A DNA stretch of 30,551 bases from a virus: the IMG/VR virus record IMGVR_UViG_3300028388_001670, positions 1 to 30,551 of that record; one strand, given 5' to 3'. The notes beneath the pieces are model-generated. The model was not told the DNA's origin. It ran no database searches and worked only from the letters and a program-made list of their open reading frames with translations. Numbering within the stretch: position 1 is the stretch's first letter; each line of letters begins with the position of its first letter. Below are positions 20,889 through 28,026 of the stretch, piece after piece. The position numbers were made by a program, and so were the translations under genes.

Positions 20889-22082
20889 TTACCACGTCCA
20901 CCAGCTGCTTTTTGCGCCCTGCCATGCCAGCGCCAAAGCAATCACGCAGTCGTCATGCATCCCCACCGGCGCATTGAATCGCCGTAGCCCCGTCTGCGTG
21001 CGTTCCTGCTCGTATGCTTGTAATTCGCCTATCAATACCGGGTCGTTTAGTATCGCTATATCGCCCGTCTCGAAGGCCAGCGCCAGCGCGTCAATTGCCG
21101 CTGCTTTGGTTGCGTTTGTGGTTGTAAATGCCTGAATTGGCACGCCGTCACGCTGCAATGCTTCGATGTTCGGAAGCCCAATAGAGTTGGCCTCAGCGAT
21201 GACCGTAGACGGCCGAAAACGGCGCACCAGCGCAAGTAGGCGATTGCGCTGTACGTTGTAATCTATCTGGTTAAATCGGTCCATATAGGCCAGTTTTTGT
21301 GTTGTTACATCCATCACGGCGATAACGGTAAAATCATGCTGCTGCGCCCAATCGACGCCCATCACGTACTGGTGCCCCGCTTGCGGCTCCGCTTGCTCCT
21401 CGGCCGTTGCCGCTTCGATGACGCGACGGAACACGCCGCCGGCCTCGTCCACAAACTCGGCGAGATATTCTTGCCTGAACACCATCTCAGGCAACGACCG
21501 GCGCGCCGCGTCAATCTCGGTCGGGTCAATGTACGGATTGTCTGCCGTTGGCAAGCGCCACGAACACCAGTCGTCACGGTCGCGTGCATTTTGAAATACA
21601 CGCCAAAACCAGTTACGGCCCTTCGGCGTACTGATAAATACTGCCCGACCCATACGGTCGGATAGGGCAGGGCGGATTGCCTCCGTCCACGCCGCTTCAG
21701 CAATGAACGCGCATTCATCCATCACCACGAAGTCAAGACCCTCACCGCGCAAACTGTCGGGATTGTCTGCGCTGCGTACCGCAATCTCGCCGCCATTGGG
21801 CAGGTAGATCACACGGTCTCCCCGTCGCACCTCGACGCTCGGCACCTGATGAGCAAGCCTGGTAAGCAGTCGCCAGCCGACATTTGCCACCTTGTACGAT
21901 GGCGCGACCCACCACGCCCGGCCCGCTTGATTGATTGCCGCGTCAATGCACAGCAGCGAGCCAAGCCGCGTCTTGCCCCATCGCCGGCCACACGCCAGGA
22001 CACGGAAGCGTGCCGGATGCCGTGCCGCGTTACGTTGCGACGGGTGCAGGTAGGGCGGTTTAATCCGTATCTCTGGCGTCAT
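20889..22082 (-). CDS. terL: Large terminase (ATPase and nuclease)
   Basis: The 397-residue packaging motor has all expected parts. Walker A is CGRRWGKT at 31-38 and Walker B is FVVMDE at 118-123. The coupling motif is FISTPKGRNWFW at 149-160. The RNase H-like nuclease acidic residues are D244 (MGVDWAQQHDF), E297 (TVIAEANSIG) and D377/D378 (GMHDDCVIALALAW). It is compact for the family, ending about 20 residues after the last motif. It overlaps the small terminase gene by 23 nt. DNA is translocated into the prohead and cut. Confidence 0.93.
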   Translation of the reverse strand: MTPEIRIKPPYLHPSQRNAARHPARFRVLACGRRWGKTRLGSLLCIDAAINQAGRAWWVAPSYKVANVGWRLLTRLAHQVPSVEVRRGDRVIYLPNGGEIAVRSADNPDSLRGEGLDFVVMDECAFIAEAAWTEAIRPALSDRMGRAVFISTPKGRNWFWRVFQNARDRDDWCSWRLPTADNPYIDPTEIDAARRSLPEMVFRQEYLAEFVDEAGGVFRRVIEAATAEEQAEPQAGHQYVMGVDWAQQHDFTVIAVMDVTTQKLAYMDRFNQIDYNVQRNRLLALVRRFRPSTVIAEANSIGLPNIEALQRDGVPIQAFTTTNATKAAAIDALALAFETGDIAILNDPVLIGELQAYEQERTQTGLRRFNAPVGMHDDCVIALALAWQGAKSSWWTW

Positions 22083-22482
22083 TGTCGCCCCAATCGAGAT
22101 TGATATTCATCACGTTCAGCTTGCCGTCGATTTCTTGTCGCTGCGTAGCCTTGCCCAAAATGCGGTCGATGATTTCTGAGGCGACCGCCTGCCTGACTTT
22201 CTCATCTTCACTATCTAGGCCAGACGCTTTAATCATCGCAGCCTTGCCAGCAATTGAACGGAGCACGCCCATTACCGCCGCTTCGACATCGCCACTAAAC
22301 GCGTCAACGGCTCGGTCAACCACATCAGGCCAACGGTAAACCGTATCAGGCTCAAGCCCGATAGATTCGGCTGCCTCTTTTTTGGTGGGGAATTCCTGCA
22401 TGGCAACGACGAAGCGCCGCTGGTTCCGGTTCAGTTGCGACCACAGCTCAGAAATGCCCTCAAATGTGGATTTTTCTTGCAT
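22060..22482 (-). CDS. terS: Small terminase subunit
   Basis: The 140-residue product begins MQEKSTFEGISELWSQLNRN and holds a helix-turn-helix, FPTKKEAAESIGLEPDTVYR, as in small terminases that bind packaging sites. A helical oligomerisation region follows (GKAAMIKASGLDSEDEKVRQ), then a C-terminal acidic tail likely to contact the large subunit. ATG 22482 has GGAG at a good distance; a frame extension to 22509 would need a TTG start. Confidence 0.85.
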   Translation of the reverse strand: MQEKSTFEGISELWSQLNRNQRRFVVAMQEFPTKKEAAESIGLEPDTVYRWPDVVDRAVDAFSGDVEAAVMGVLRSIAGKAAMIKASGLDSEDEKVRQAVASEIIDRILGKATQRQEIDGKLNVMNINLDWGDNDARDTD

Positions 22483-22678
22483 TACTCCGTGATTCCTTGG
22501 CAATCTCAACAGTCAATTGTAACACCTGACCACGCATACCTAGCAGCTTAATCGCTTCGCCCATGTCACTCTCTGGTACATCAAACTGCACGCGCATTCC
22601 ATCGCCGCCCGTTTTGATGCCACTCATAATAGGAGCGATGGCTGCTCTAAATGTTGCGCGTGTCAGGTCGTCAGTCAT
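22460..22678 (-). CDS. 72-residue protein preceding terminase
   Basis: The product starts MTDDLTRATFRAAIAPIMSG, contains MRVQFDVPESDMGEAIKLLG and ends KESRSNARKIHI. A beta strand followed by a helix (the EAIKLLGMRGQVLQLTVEI part) suggests a small alpha/beta fold. It overlaps the terminase small subunit start by 23 nt and is the first gene after a promoter-like region. The family is not recognised. Confidence 0.6.
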   Translation of the reverse strand: MTDDLTRATFRAAIAPIMSGIKTGGDGMRVQFDVPESDMGEAIKLLGMRGQVLQLTVEIAKESRSNARKIHI

Positions 22679-22710
22679 AGGGTAGGGCGTCCTTATCTGC
22701 CTAAAACATG

Positions 22711-22771
22711 CTTATACTTAATTTAAGCGACATTAAGCAAAGTATACCATGCCGCTTAAAATCCGGCTTAA
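22711..22771 (-). promoter_or_regulatory. Promoter/operator region for the terminase operon
   Basis: On the minus strand there are two candidate promoters: an extended -10 TGGTATACT (22741-22749), and TTGCTT (22735-22740) with 18 bp to TATAAG (22711-22716). Around them lie two TTAAGC (22723-22728, 22733-22738) and two GCTTAA (22754-22759, 22766-22771) hexamers, arranged as inverted pairs. A TATACTT/AAGTATA inverted repeat is also present. The layout suggests a regulated promoter. Confidence 0.5.
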
Positions 22772-22884
22772 TTGCGCTTTTCCTCCGCTCTGCTAATCCT
22801 GCCACTCAGTATTAGCGCCGCGATTACCGGCACCGATAACGCCAGCCAGACAACGAGCAAGCCAAGCCAGCATTGCCAGGTCAT
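22768..22884 (-). CDS. 38-residue membrane peptide behind the endolysin
   Basis: ATG 22884 overlaps the endolysin stop (ATGA). The product is MTWQCWLGLLVVWLALSVPV, then IAALILSGRISRAEEKRN: one hydrophobic helix (about 5-27) with a charged C-terminal tail. Holin, antiholin or accessory membrane factors of this size occur beside endolysins. No distinct ribosome-binding site is visible, so expression would be by coupling. Confidence 0.45.
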   Translation of the reverse strand: MTWQCWLGLLVVWLALSVPVIAALILSGRISRAEEKRN

Positions 22885-24695
22885 GTCAACAGCTCTAACG
22901 CCTTAACGCCATTGGCCCGGTTGAGGTCGATGTGATACGACTGCACGCCATAATCCTCGCCTTCCCCACGAGCGCTATATTGCCAGATGTGCCAATCATC
23001 CCACGCACGCGGCAACAGCGGCTTGCTCGCCTCTGTCCAATTTGCCACCCATAGCGGATAATTGCTGGCCCAGGTGACGCCGCGTGCGTAATCGTTCCAA
23101 TAGCCTGCCGAGGTGTAAATAACAGGCTTGTGGCCAGTGACGCGCTCCAATTCCATCAAAAAAATGAGCCACCCGCTGGCGTAATCGAGCGGCACATCAG
23201 GGTCTTCAAAATCGCCCACGAGCCGCAGCTCTCCTAGATCATCTCCCACGGTGCGCAGAAAGTTGTCAGCCTGAGCAATGGGGTCTATCTCATTCTGATA
23301 GTAATGATACGCGCCACGCCGGATGCTACGGGCGGCGGCTTCTGCCCAATTGCGCGCAAAATATCTATCGACGTTACGGCCGTTTGTGGCCCGGATGAAT
23401 GCAAAATCAACATCGGCACGCTGGCTCATTTTTTGCCAGTCAATCTCGCCTTGCCAATGTGACACGTCTACGCCATGTTTCAGCCGGATGACAGGTATAT
23501 CTAGCTGTGGCAGCTTGTCCCACTTGAGGTACGTATTCGGGTACAACTCGCCGTAATATTCGATAAACGCCGGCCTATCTTCTGGCGCGATGTCGAAAAG
23601 GACAGCGGTGTTATCCTCTTGCAACGTACCACCCGCGTCGTCGTGGCTGAATGTCAATGTGCGCAAGCCTTCGTCTTTGGCACGTACCGCGACTTCTGCC
23701 ATCTGCCAGTCCTCTGCCTCAGGCGGGATGACCCACACCACGCGCTTGTACTGCGGCGGCTCAGGCTTGGGCGGTTCGGGCGGCTCAGGTGGCTCAGGTG
23801 GGCTAGGATTAGGATAATCGTAACTAGCTACAACTTCGCCAATGCGCCGAATGTGGTCGCTATCCAACTCGTAATAATCCCATTTGCCCGTACGCCCCAC
23901 CGTAAACAATTGTGCGCCCAGGAACCGATTATCATACGCAATATTCCAGGCGCGTATATTTTCAATCTGATAACGCACAACAGCCAAATACCGGTCAAAG
24001 TCACCGGCCAGTACCGTCGGATGACGCCAGCCTTCGTACACGCCCGCATATGGTCCCGCTTCCGTACTAAGCCATTTGACGTAAATATTATGCCGCCTAA
24101 ATTCGACGTCCAGTCGTGCCCAACGGCCAGAATGCCACTCCCAATCACCGGGATCTAAGCTGCCATTGATATGATGTGTGTAGCCGTGATAGGACATGAT
24201 GCCATCATGCGCCGCGACAATTGCAGCGTATTCGACCGGTATATCGTTGCCCACCGGGGTATTACACGATACGAGCGGGATGTGTGCTAGTTCTGGCGTG
24301 GAGCGGTATTCATCCGTCCACACCTGGTTAACCGCCTCAACCCACAGTAAAAATCGCTTACGCTCTGCCGGGTCAGGATGCGCGATAATGTGCTCGTTCC
24401 ATTCCTCGATAGCATCCATGCCGAGGTATAACTTTTGATTCCAGAATGTACCGTCGATAAACTGCGCGAAAAATCGCCGCGCCTTCTCTTTGTTAGCGGC
24501 CAGCGTGTCAAGCGGCGACTGGTCCTCTTGCGTCAGGTGGCGAAAAACTACCTTCGCGCCGGGATTGTGGTGCTTAATGTCACGACACATGAATTGATCC
24601 CCGACAACTTTATGCCACACGCCAGACGGGAATGAACCAATGGCCTTGTCCCATTCGTTAATCGGTCGCTGAAAATGAATCCCTATTTCAGTCAT
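22881..24695 (-). CDS. Endolysin: GH-A-like domain plus GH25 lysozyme
   Basis: This is a 604-residue, multi-domain enzyme. Residues 1 to about 290 resemble a TIM-barrel glycosidase of the GH-A clan, with WNE at 99-101 and STEAG at 210-214 as likely acid/base and nucleophile. A proline linker (about 298-315, EPPEPPEPPKPEPP) leads to a small domain (about 317-400). From 408 a GH25 lysozyme follows: GVDVSHWQG (D410), DFAFIRAT at 430-437, AYHYY at 462-466, VGDFED at 493-498 with the DxE pair D495/E497, and DWHIWQYS near the end. GH25 cuts the N-acetylmuramyl-N-acetylglucosamine bond of peptidoglycan. There is no signal peptide, so a holin is needed. AGGGGGA lies just before the ATG. Confidence 0.85.
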   Translation of the reverse strand: MTEIGIHFQRPINEWDKAIGSFPSGVWHKVVGDQFMCRDIKHHNPGAKVVFRHLTQEDQSPLDTLAANKEKARRFFAQFIDGTFWNQKLYLGMDAIEEWNEHIIAHPDPAERKRFLLWVEAVNQVWTDEYRSTPELAHIPLVSCNTPVGNDIPVEYAAIVAAHDGIMSYHGYTHHINGSLDPGDWEWHSGRWARLDVEFRRHNIYVKWLSTEAGPYAGVYEGWRHPTVLAGDFDRYLAVVRYQIENIRAWNIAYDNRFLGAQLFTVGRTGKWDYYELDSDHIRRIGEVVASYDYPNPSPPEPPEPPEPPKPEPPQYKRVVWVIPPEAEDWQMAEVAVRAKDEGLRTLTFSHDDAGGTLQEDNTAVLFDIAPEDRPAFIEYYGELYPNTYLKWDKLPQLDIPVIRLKHGVDVSHWQGEIDWQKMSQRADVDFAFIRATNGRNVDRYFARNWAEAAARSIRRGAYHYYQNEIDPIAQADNFLRTVGDDLGELRLVGDFEDPDVPLDYASGWLIFLMELERVTGHKPVIYTSAGYWNDYARGVTWASNYPLWVANWTEASKPLLPRAWDDWHIWQYSARGEGEDYGVQSYHIDLNRANGVKALELLT

Positions 24696-24711
24696 CTATC
24701 CCCCTGCCCTA

Positions 24712-24748
24712 TTGTTGTAATGCGTCAACAACAGTCTAACAAATTATA
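24712..24748 (-). promoter_or_regulatory. Promoter with overlapping inverted repeat before the endolysin
   Basis: TATAAT (24743-24748, minus strand) has only a weak -35 upstream. An inverted repeat, TTGTTG (24726-24731) with CAACAA (24712-24717), overlaps the expected start of transcription. The site lies between the HTH gene stop and the endolysin start, so it may be an operator for that small HTH protein. Confidence 0.4.
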
Positions 24749-24761
24749 CGCTAACTGTAAA

Positions 24762-24956
24762 TCAAGCCGTCAGCGCATCCGCCAGCTTGTATCCGTTAGT
24801 TGTCACGGTCACGCCGGCAATGGTCGGGCGCTTGGTGCGCACGTGTACCAGCGTGCCATTAAACACGAGCGGGCGCATCCGCTTACGCGCCGTTTTGACC
24901 GACACGCCAAGCAGCGTCGCGATTTCCTCGGTTGTGAGCGCTTCGCTGTCGTACAC
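24762..24956 (-). CDS. Small helix-turn-helix DNA-binding protein
   Basis: The 64-residue product contains SEALTTEEIATLLGVSVKTA followed by RKRMRPLV, a standard HTH (TEEIATLLGVSVKTARKRM). Further on are strands (LVHVRTKRPTIAGVTVTTNG) like the wing of a winged helix. The start is GTG 24956 with no clear ribosome-binding site, and a TGA lies ten codons upstream in this frame. It overlaps the end of the disrupted phosphoesterase frame, so it could once have been fused to it. It is followed at once by the endolysin promoter. Confidence 0.6.
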   Translation of the reverse strand: MYDSEALTTEEIATLLGVSVKTARKRMRPLVFNGTLVHVRTKRPTIAGVTVTTNGYKLADALTA

Positions 24957-25674
24957 ATCACGCGCATCAGTAGTGGTTCATTCTCCTGTACAGGCCATTC
25001 CCAATACAATTTTTTGACTACGTAGCTTCCATTACGACAAATTACGTATGCTCCTCCAATTGGCAACCAGTCGCCACCGAGCCTATGCCCAAATGATGTA
25101 CTCAGTTGCCAGGACGGTGTGATAATCGCCCGCGTCGCCGGATGATTGTCATACGAATCCACCGGCTTGTGATTGTGACCGCGCAGCACCAGTTGAGGCG
25201 GTTGCAGCGGCTGCGCTCGATTGACGTAGCGATCAATAATCTGCGCTGCCAAACGGCCGGCATCCGCCCCTCGCGTCCAGGGACGGCCGTGTCCATGGCC
25301 AGGATGATGCGCCGCGTCGATGCGTACCCCCCCTATCACGCCGCGAAACCCCCACCACGAAGAGCGCCCGTCTGGTGCCGCCAGTGCGCCGATGTCGTGC
25401 GCTATCACCTCGTCAAGTGATGCGCTCTGCCGCGAGTGCGCCTCCGTACCCCGCGTGACGATGTAATGGTCAGCCACGTCATGCGCCGGCGACCCGTCTC
25501 GGTCTTAACCCGCTTTATTTCCTGCCAGTACTCAATCCATTTACGCCATATCCACCGCTGCGGCGCACTGGCGCGATAGGTGCCGCCATCGTCCAGCGTC
25601 ACCGCCGGGTAACACAGCGCAACGGTGCTGTTGATGTGCAGGTCGCCCGTGGCGACTAAAATCGCTTCAGTCAT
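24809..25674 (-). pseudogene. Frame-disrupted metallophosphoesterase
   Basis: The first part (25674 to about 25495) encodes MTEAILVATGDLHINSTVAL with the D-x-H metal motif at D11/H13, then QRWIWRKWIEYWQEIKRVKT. After that the homologous sequence continues in another frame from about 25505 (DGSPAHDVADHYIVTRG), through RGHNHKP, the C-terminal GHxH metal motif, to NGSYVVKKLYWEWP. The expected central NGD motif is missing at the junction, so a small deletion or frameshift is likely. The second frame also runs on past its natural end into the HTH gene. It may be a real pseudogene or a sequence error. ATG 25674 overlaps the previous stop (ATGA). Confidence 0.65.
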
Positions 25675-25844
25675 CAGAATGGCGGTGGCGTTTCGCCTAA
25701 CTCCGCCCAGGTCTCAAACTGGCATGCGGGCACCTTGATTTTAGGGTCACGCTTGAGATAATAACCCACCTGTACATCAAACATATCATATACCGGTCTC
25801 CACCCGTACATGATCATCATACCGTGCCACATTGACATTTTCAT
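25674..25844 (-). CDS. 56-residue small protein
   Basis: ATGA overlaps occur at both ends, with the 75-residue gene upstream and the phosphoesterase downstream. The product is MKMSMWHGMMIMYGWRPVYD, then MFDVQVGYYLKRDPKIKVPA, then CQFETWAELGETPPPF. It is rich in Met at the start and aromatic throughout. Function is unknown. Double coupling supports it as a gene. Confidence 0.5.
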   Translation of the reverse strand: MKMSMWHGMMIMYGWRPVYDMFDVQVGYYLKRDPKIKVPACQFETWAELGETPPPF

Positions 25845-26068
25845 CGCTCAACTCCGACCAGCTCGTAAAGCGGCGCAATAGGCCAGCCATCCCACTCGGG
25901 CCAGTTAAAATTCCACACGTCTACGCCATCCACGACAATACGTTTTGCCACGGCATTATCCCGCTTGTCATCCATCACCGCTTGATGGATGGCTTCCTCG
26001 ACTGTATCGTACTCAAACTTTAGTTGAGCATGATGCCGCATGGTTTCGAGTTTCACTTTTGCTGTCAT
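25841..26068 (-). CDS. 75-residue early protein
   Basis: The product starts MTAKVKLETMRHHAQLKFEY, then DTVEEAIHQAVMDDKRDNAV, and ends in a Trp-rich segment (VWNFNWPEWDGWPIAPLYE). Strand-helix-strand architecture is likely. It overlaps the RusA-like gene by 4 nt (ATGA). No family is recognised. Confidence 0.55.
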   Translation of the reverse strand: MTAKVKLETMRHHAQLKFEYDTVEEAIHQAVMDDKRDNAVAKRIVVDGVDVWNFNWPEWDGWPIAPLYELVGVER

Positions 26069-26415
26069 ATCCCAATCACCTCGATTTCAACGCGTGGCCG
26101 GTCGCGGTCGATTGCCGCCTCGGTCGTCACACGCCGCAAATACTGCCGCCGGTCGTCTGCCAGTAATCCAGCAGCAACCAGGCCGTCAATGTATAATTTG
26201 GCTGGTACATTGTCTGAATCGTGCGGGCGCTTGTCGTAATGCGCCGTAATGATTACGTCCACGCGCTGCCGCACCATGTCAGGCATCCCGCCGAGCGCAT
26301 CAATCACGAGCCATTTAGCCCGCTCGACTTCGTCTTGCCACTTTTTCCAGTGCAGGCGCTTAAGCGTATTCCACGATTTCGGTCGCTCATCCATGAGCAC
26401 CAGCTTTTGATACAT
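26065..26415 (-). CDS. RusA-like Holliday junction resolvase
   Basis: The 116-residue product shows the RusA active-site pattern. RPHDSDNVPAKLYIDGLVAA at about 63-82 gives D66-x-D68-N69, K73 and D77, followed by LLADDRRQY with D87/D88. A strand, VDVIITAHYDKRP, precedes it. RusA family dimers cleave four-way junctions, useful for resolving replicating or recombining phage DNA before packaging. ATG 26415 overlaps the upstream stop (TGATG); a longer frame from 26448 lies in the upstream gene. It sits between small early genes. Confidence 0.8.
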   Translation of the reverse strand: MYQKLVLMDERPKSWNTLKRLHWKKWQDEVERAKWLVIDALGGMPDMVRQRVDVIITAHYDKRPHDSDNVPAKLYIDGLVAAGLLADDRRQYLRRVTTEAAIDRDRPRVEIEVIGI

Positions 26416-26753
26416 CAATCCAACAGCCCCGCGTACACAGCCCGCCAATCATCGGACGGGTCGCCGGTTTCTTCGGCTCGCGCCGCCGCGATGTTGTCTA
26501 GTGCGCGCTTGCACGTTCGCAGCCAGGCGTCATCCCCCGCTTTTGGCTTGCTGCCCTTCGTGCCATTCAAAGATATACCCACGCCCTTGCCGTGGCACTG
26601 GCCACCGGGCGCAATCAGCTCGCGCAGCTCATCAAGCACCTGATCGGTGACGATCCACTCGCGCCCGTCGCGCTGGGCGCTTGTATTCGGCAAGTGCCGG
26701 TATATCGTCGTTTCCGAATTGCCAAGGATTTCTGCCGCTTTGTATACATTCAT
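26415..26753 (-). CDS. HTH-type small DNA-binding protein
   Basis: The 112-residue product begins MNVYKAAEILGNSETTIYRH, an N-terminal helix-turn-helix similar to excisionase or MerR-like phage proteins, then QRDGREWIVTDQVLDELREL. A Gly/Lys-rich linker follows, and a C-terminal helix (WLRTCKRALDNIAAARAEET). It starts at ATGA with the upstream gene and ends at TGATG with RusA. It could regulate early genes or act in replication; this is inference. Confidence 0.6.
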   Translation of the reverse strand: MNVYKAAEILGNSETTIYRHLPNTSAQRDGREWIVTDQVLDELRELIAPGGQCHGKGVGISLNGTKGSKPKAGDDAWLRTCKRALDNIAAARAEETGDPSDDWRAVYAGLLD

Positions 26754-26944
26754 TGCATTAAGTCTCCGTAAATCCGGCGCTTCACGATCTGCTTTTGCTG
26801 CCGCAGCATCCGCTCACAATCGCGCTTCGTGCCTGCGCTGGCGACATGCAAATTGTCGCCGTTGTGCCATAAAATGCCCATCCAACCGCGATTTTTCGTT
26901 TCCCATACGTCCACTTTGAAATTCACGTCGAATCCGTTACTCAT
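26750..26944 (-). CDS. 64-residue early protein
   Basis: The product starts MSNGFDVNFKVDVWETKNRG, continues WMGILWHNGDNLHVASAGTK and ends with a basic helix (RMLRQQKQIVKRRIYGDLMQ). The beta hairpin followed by a basic helix suggests a small nucleic-acid-binding fold. The ribosome-binding site AAAGGA lies inside the hairpin listed next. The family is unknown. Confidence 0.6.
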   Translation of the reverse strand: MSNGFDVNFKVDVWETKNRGWMGILWHNGDNLHVASAGTKRDCERMLRQQKQIVKRRIYGDLMQ

Positions 26945-26945
26945 T

Positions 26946-26982
26946 GCACACTTTCCTTTACATTCTGCTAAAGATAGTGTGC
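26946..26982 (-). promoter_or_regulatory. Leader hairpin covering a ribosome-binding site
   Basis: In the minus-strand RNA, GCACACT pairs with AGTGTGC (26976-26982 with 26946-26952), and an inner CTTTA/TAAAG stem (26969-26973 with 26956-26960) forms inside it. The inner stem includes part of the AAAGGA ribosome-binding site of the gene starting at 26944, so folding could repress translation. Confidence 0.45.
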
Positions 26983-27012
26983 CCGCCCTTCCTTAAAACT
27001 TTACTTAACGCC

Positions 27013-28026
27013 TCACCCCCCGCCGCCATGACGGGACGCCGGTCTAATCACATTACGCTTGAAATCAATCTGGCATTGCCAAGACTTGCCCGATGGTAAC
27101 CCGCCCCTCTGCTTTACAACTTTGACGAACATTAAATCTTCAGTCACATCAAACGACATCCCGCCGTGACTAATTGTCTGCCCTATCGTGTGCGTCATCT
27201 TCGGCATCCACAGTGAAACCATGCGGTCAAATCGTTGCGCGATGCTGCTAGTTTCCTCGCCGTCGTACAGACCTGGTATCTGCATATTTGGCCCTGGTGC
27301 ACCGCTCAAGGTCTGCTTCGCCTGCACGCCCACCACAACCGGGCAACCAAAATGCACCGACATCTGCCGCAGCCGGTAAACATCCTCGCGCACCTGTAGC
27401 CGCCGCTGGTGTTTCATTTCAGGCGCGCCCTTTTTTACCTCAGGGTCAATTGGCAACGCCTGCAAATAGTCTACAAATATCGCTGCCGGTCGTAACGGCT
27501 CATCTAGCAATTTGCCGTCCACCGCATACTTGATGCCCCGGTAAATATTGCTGAGGTACAGATCGGGCATGTTCTCCCGGCCCAGGCTCGCACCGATACG
27601 ATAAATGTCTATGTCAGCAATTTCCCCCGCAGCCATCATCACCTCGCGCCAGTCGCGCACATTGCCGCGTGACAAGTCGGCAACGGAGTGCGAGCTGTTG
27701 CGTGCAATCTCGTACATTGCCAGCCCCTCTATGCTGGTTTCCGTGTCAACATGGAAGATCACTTCGTTTTCACGACCGTGCAGTTTCAGATACTTTGCCA
27801 GTGAGTGCTCCCAAATATTCATAAATGTTGACTTGCCGTTACTGGATTGTGCCTGCACCGCGCATATCTCACCCGGCATCAGCGCCGCAAAATAGTTACC
27901 GATGCTGTCAATATCTAGCGGCATTGCGCGATGCTTTTGCGCTTCCATGAGCTTGATACGTTCAACGCCATAAGTACTGGTCTCAGGCGGGGTAAAAATC
28001 GCGTCGCGTGCATTAAAATCAGACAT
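27013..28026 (-). CDS. DnaB-like replicative helicase (ATPase domain only)
   Basis: The 337-residue product is a RecA-fold ATPase of the DnaB type. Walker A is SSNGKST at 61-67, Walker B is IFVDYLQAL at 183-191, and the sensor strand is VVVGVQAKQTLSG. QRGG with a following KSWQCQIDF marks the C-terminal region. It lacks the N-terminal primase-interaction domain of full DnaB, so it is a short phage form. GGAGGT precedes ATG 28026; an ATG at 28041 is possible. It is the last gene of the primase-initiator-helicase series, which supports DNA unwinding at the nearby iteron origin. Confidence 0.78.
   Translation of the reverse strand: MSDFNARDAIFTPPETSTYGVERIKLMEAQKHRAMPLDIDSIGNYFAALMPGEICAVQAQSSNGKSTFMNIWEHSLAKYLKLHGRENEVIFHVDTETSIEGLAMYEIARNSSHSVADLSRGNVRDWREVMMAAGEIADIDIYRIGASLGRENMPDLYLSNIYRGIKYAVDGKLLDEPLRPAAIFVDYLQALPIDPEVKKGAPEMKHQRRLQVREDVYRLRQMSVHFGCPVVVGVQAKQTLSGAPGPNMQIPGLYDGEETSSIAQRFDRMVSLWMPKMTHTIGQTISHGGMSFDVTEDLMFVKVVKQRGGLPSGKSWQCQIDFKRNVIRPASRHGGGG

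Noticed and set aside
25495-25510. Programmed frameshift in the phosphoesterase gene
   Set aside because: No slippery heptamer or downstream stem is seen, and the expected middle motif is missing, which points to deletion and not recoding.
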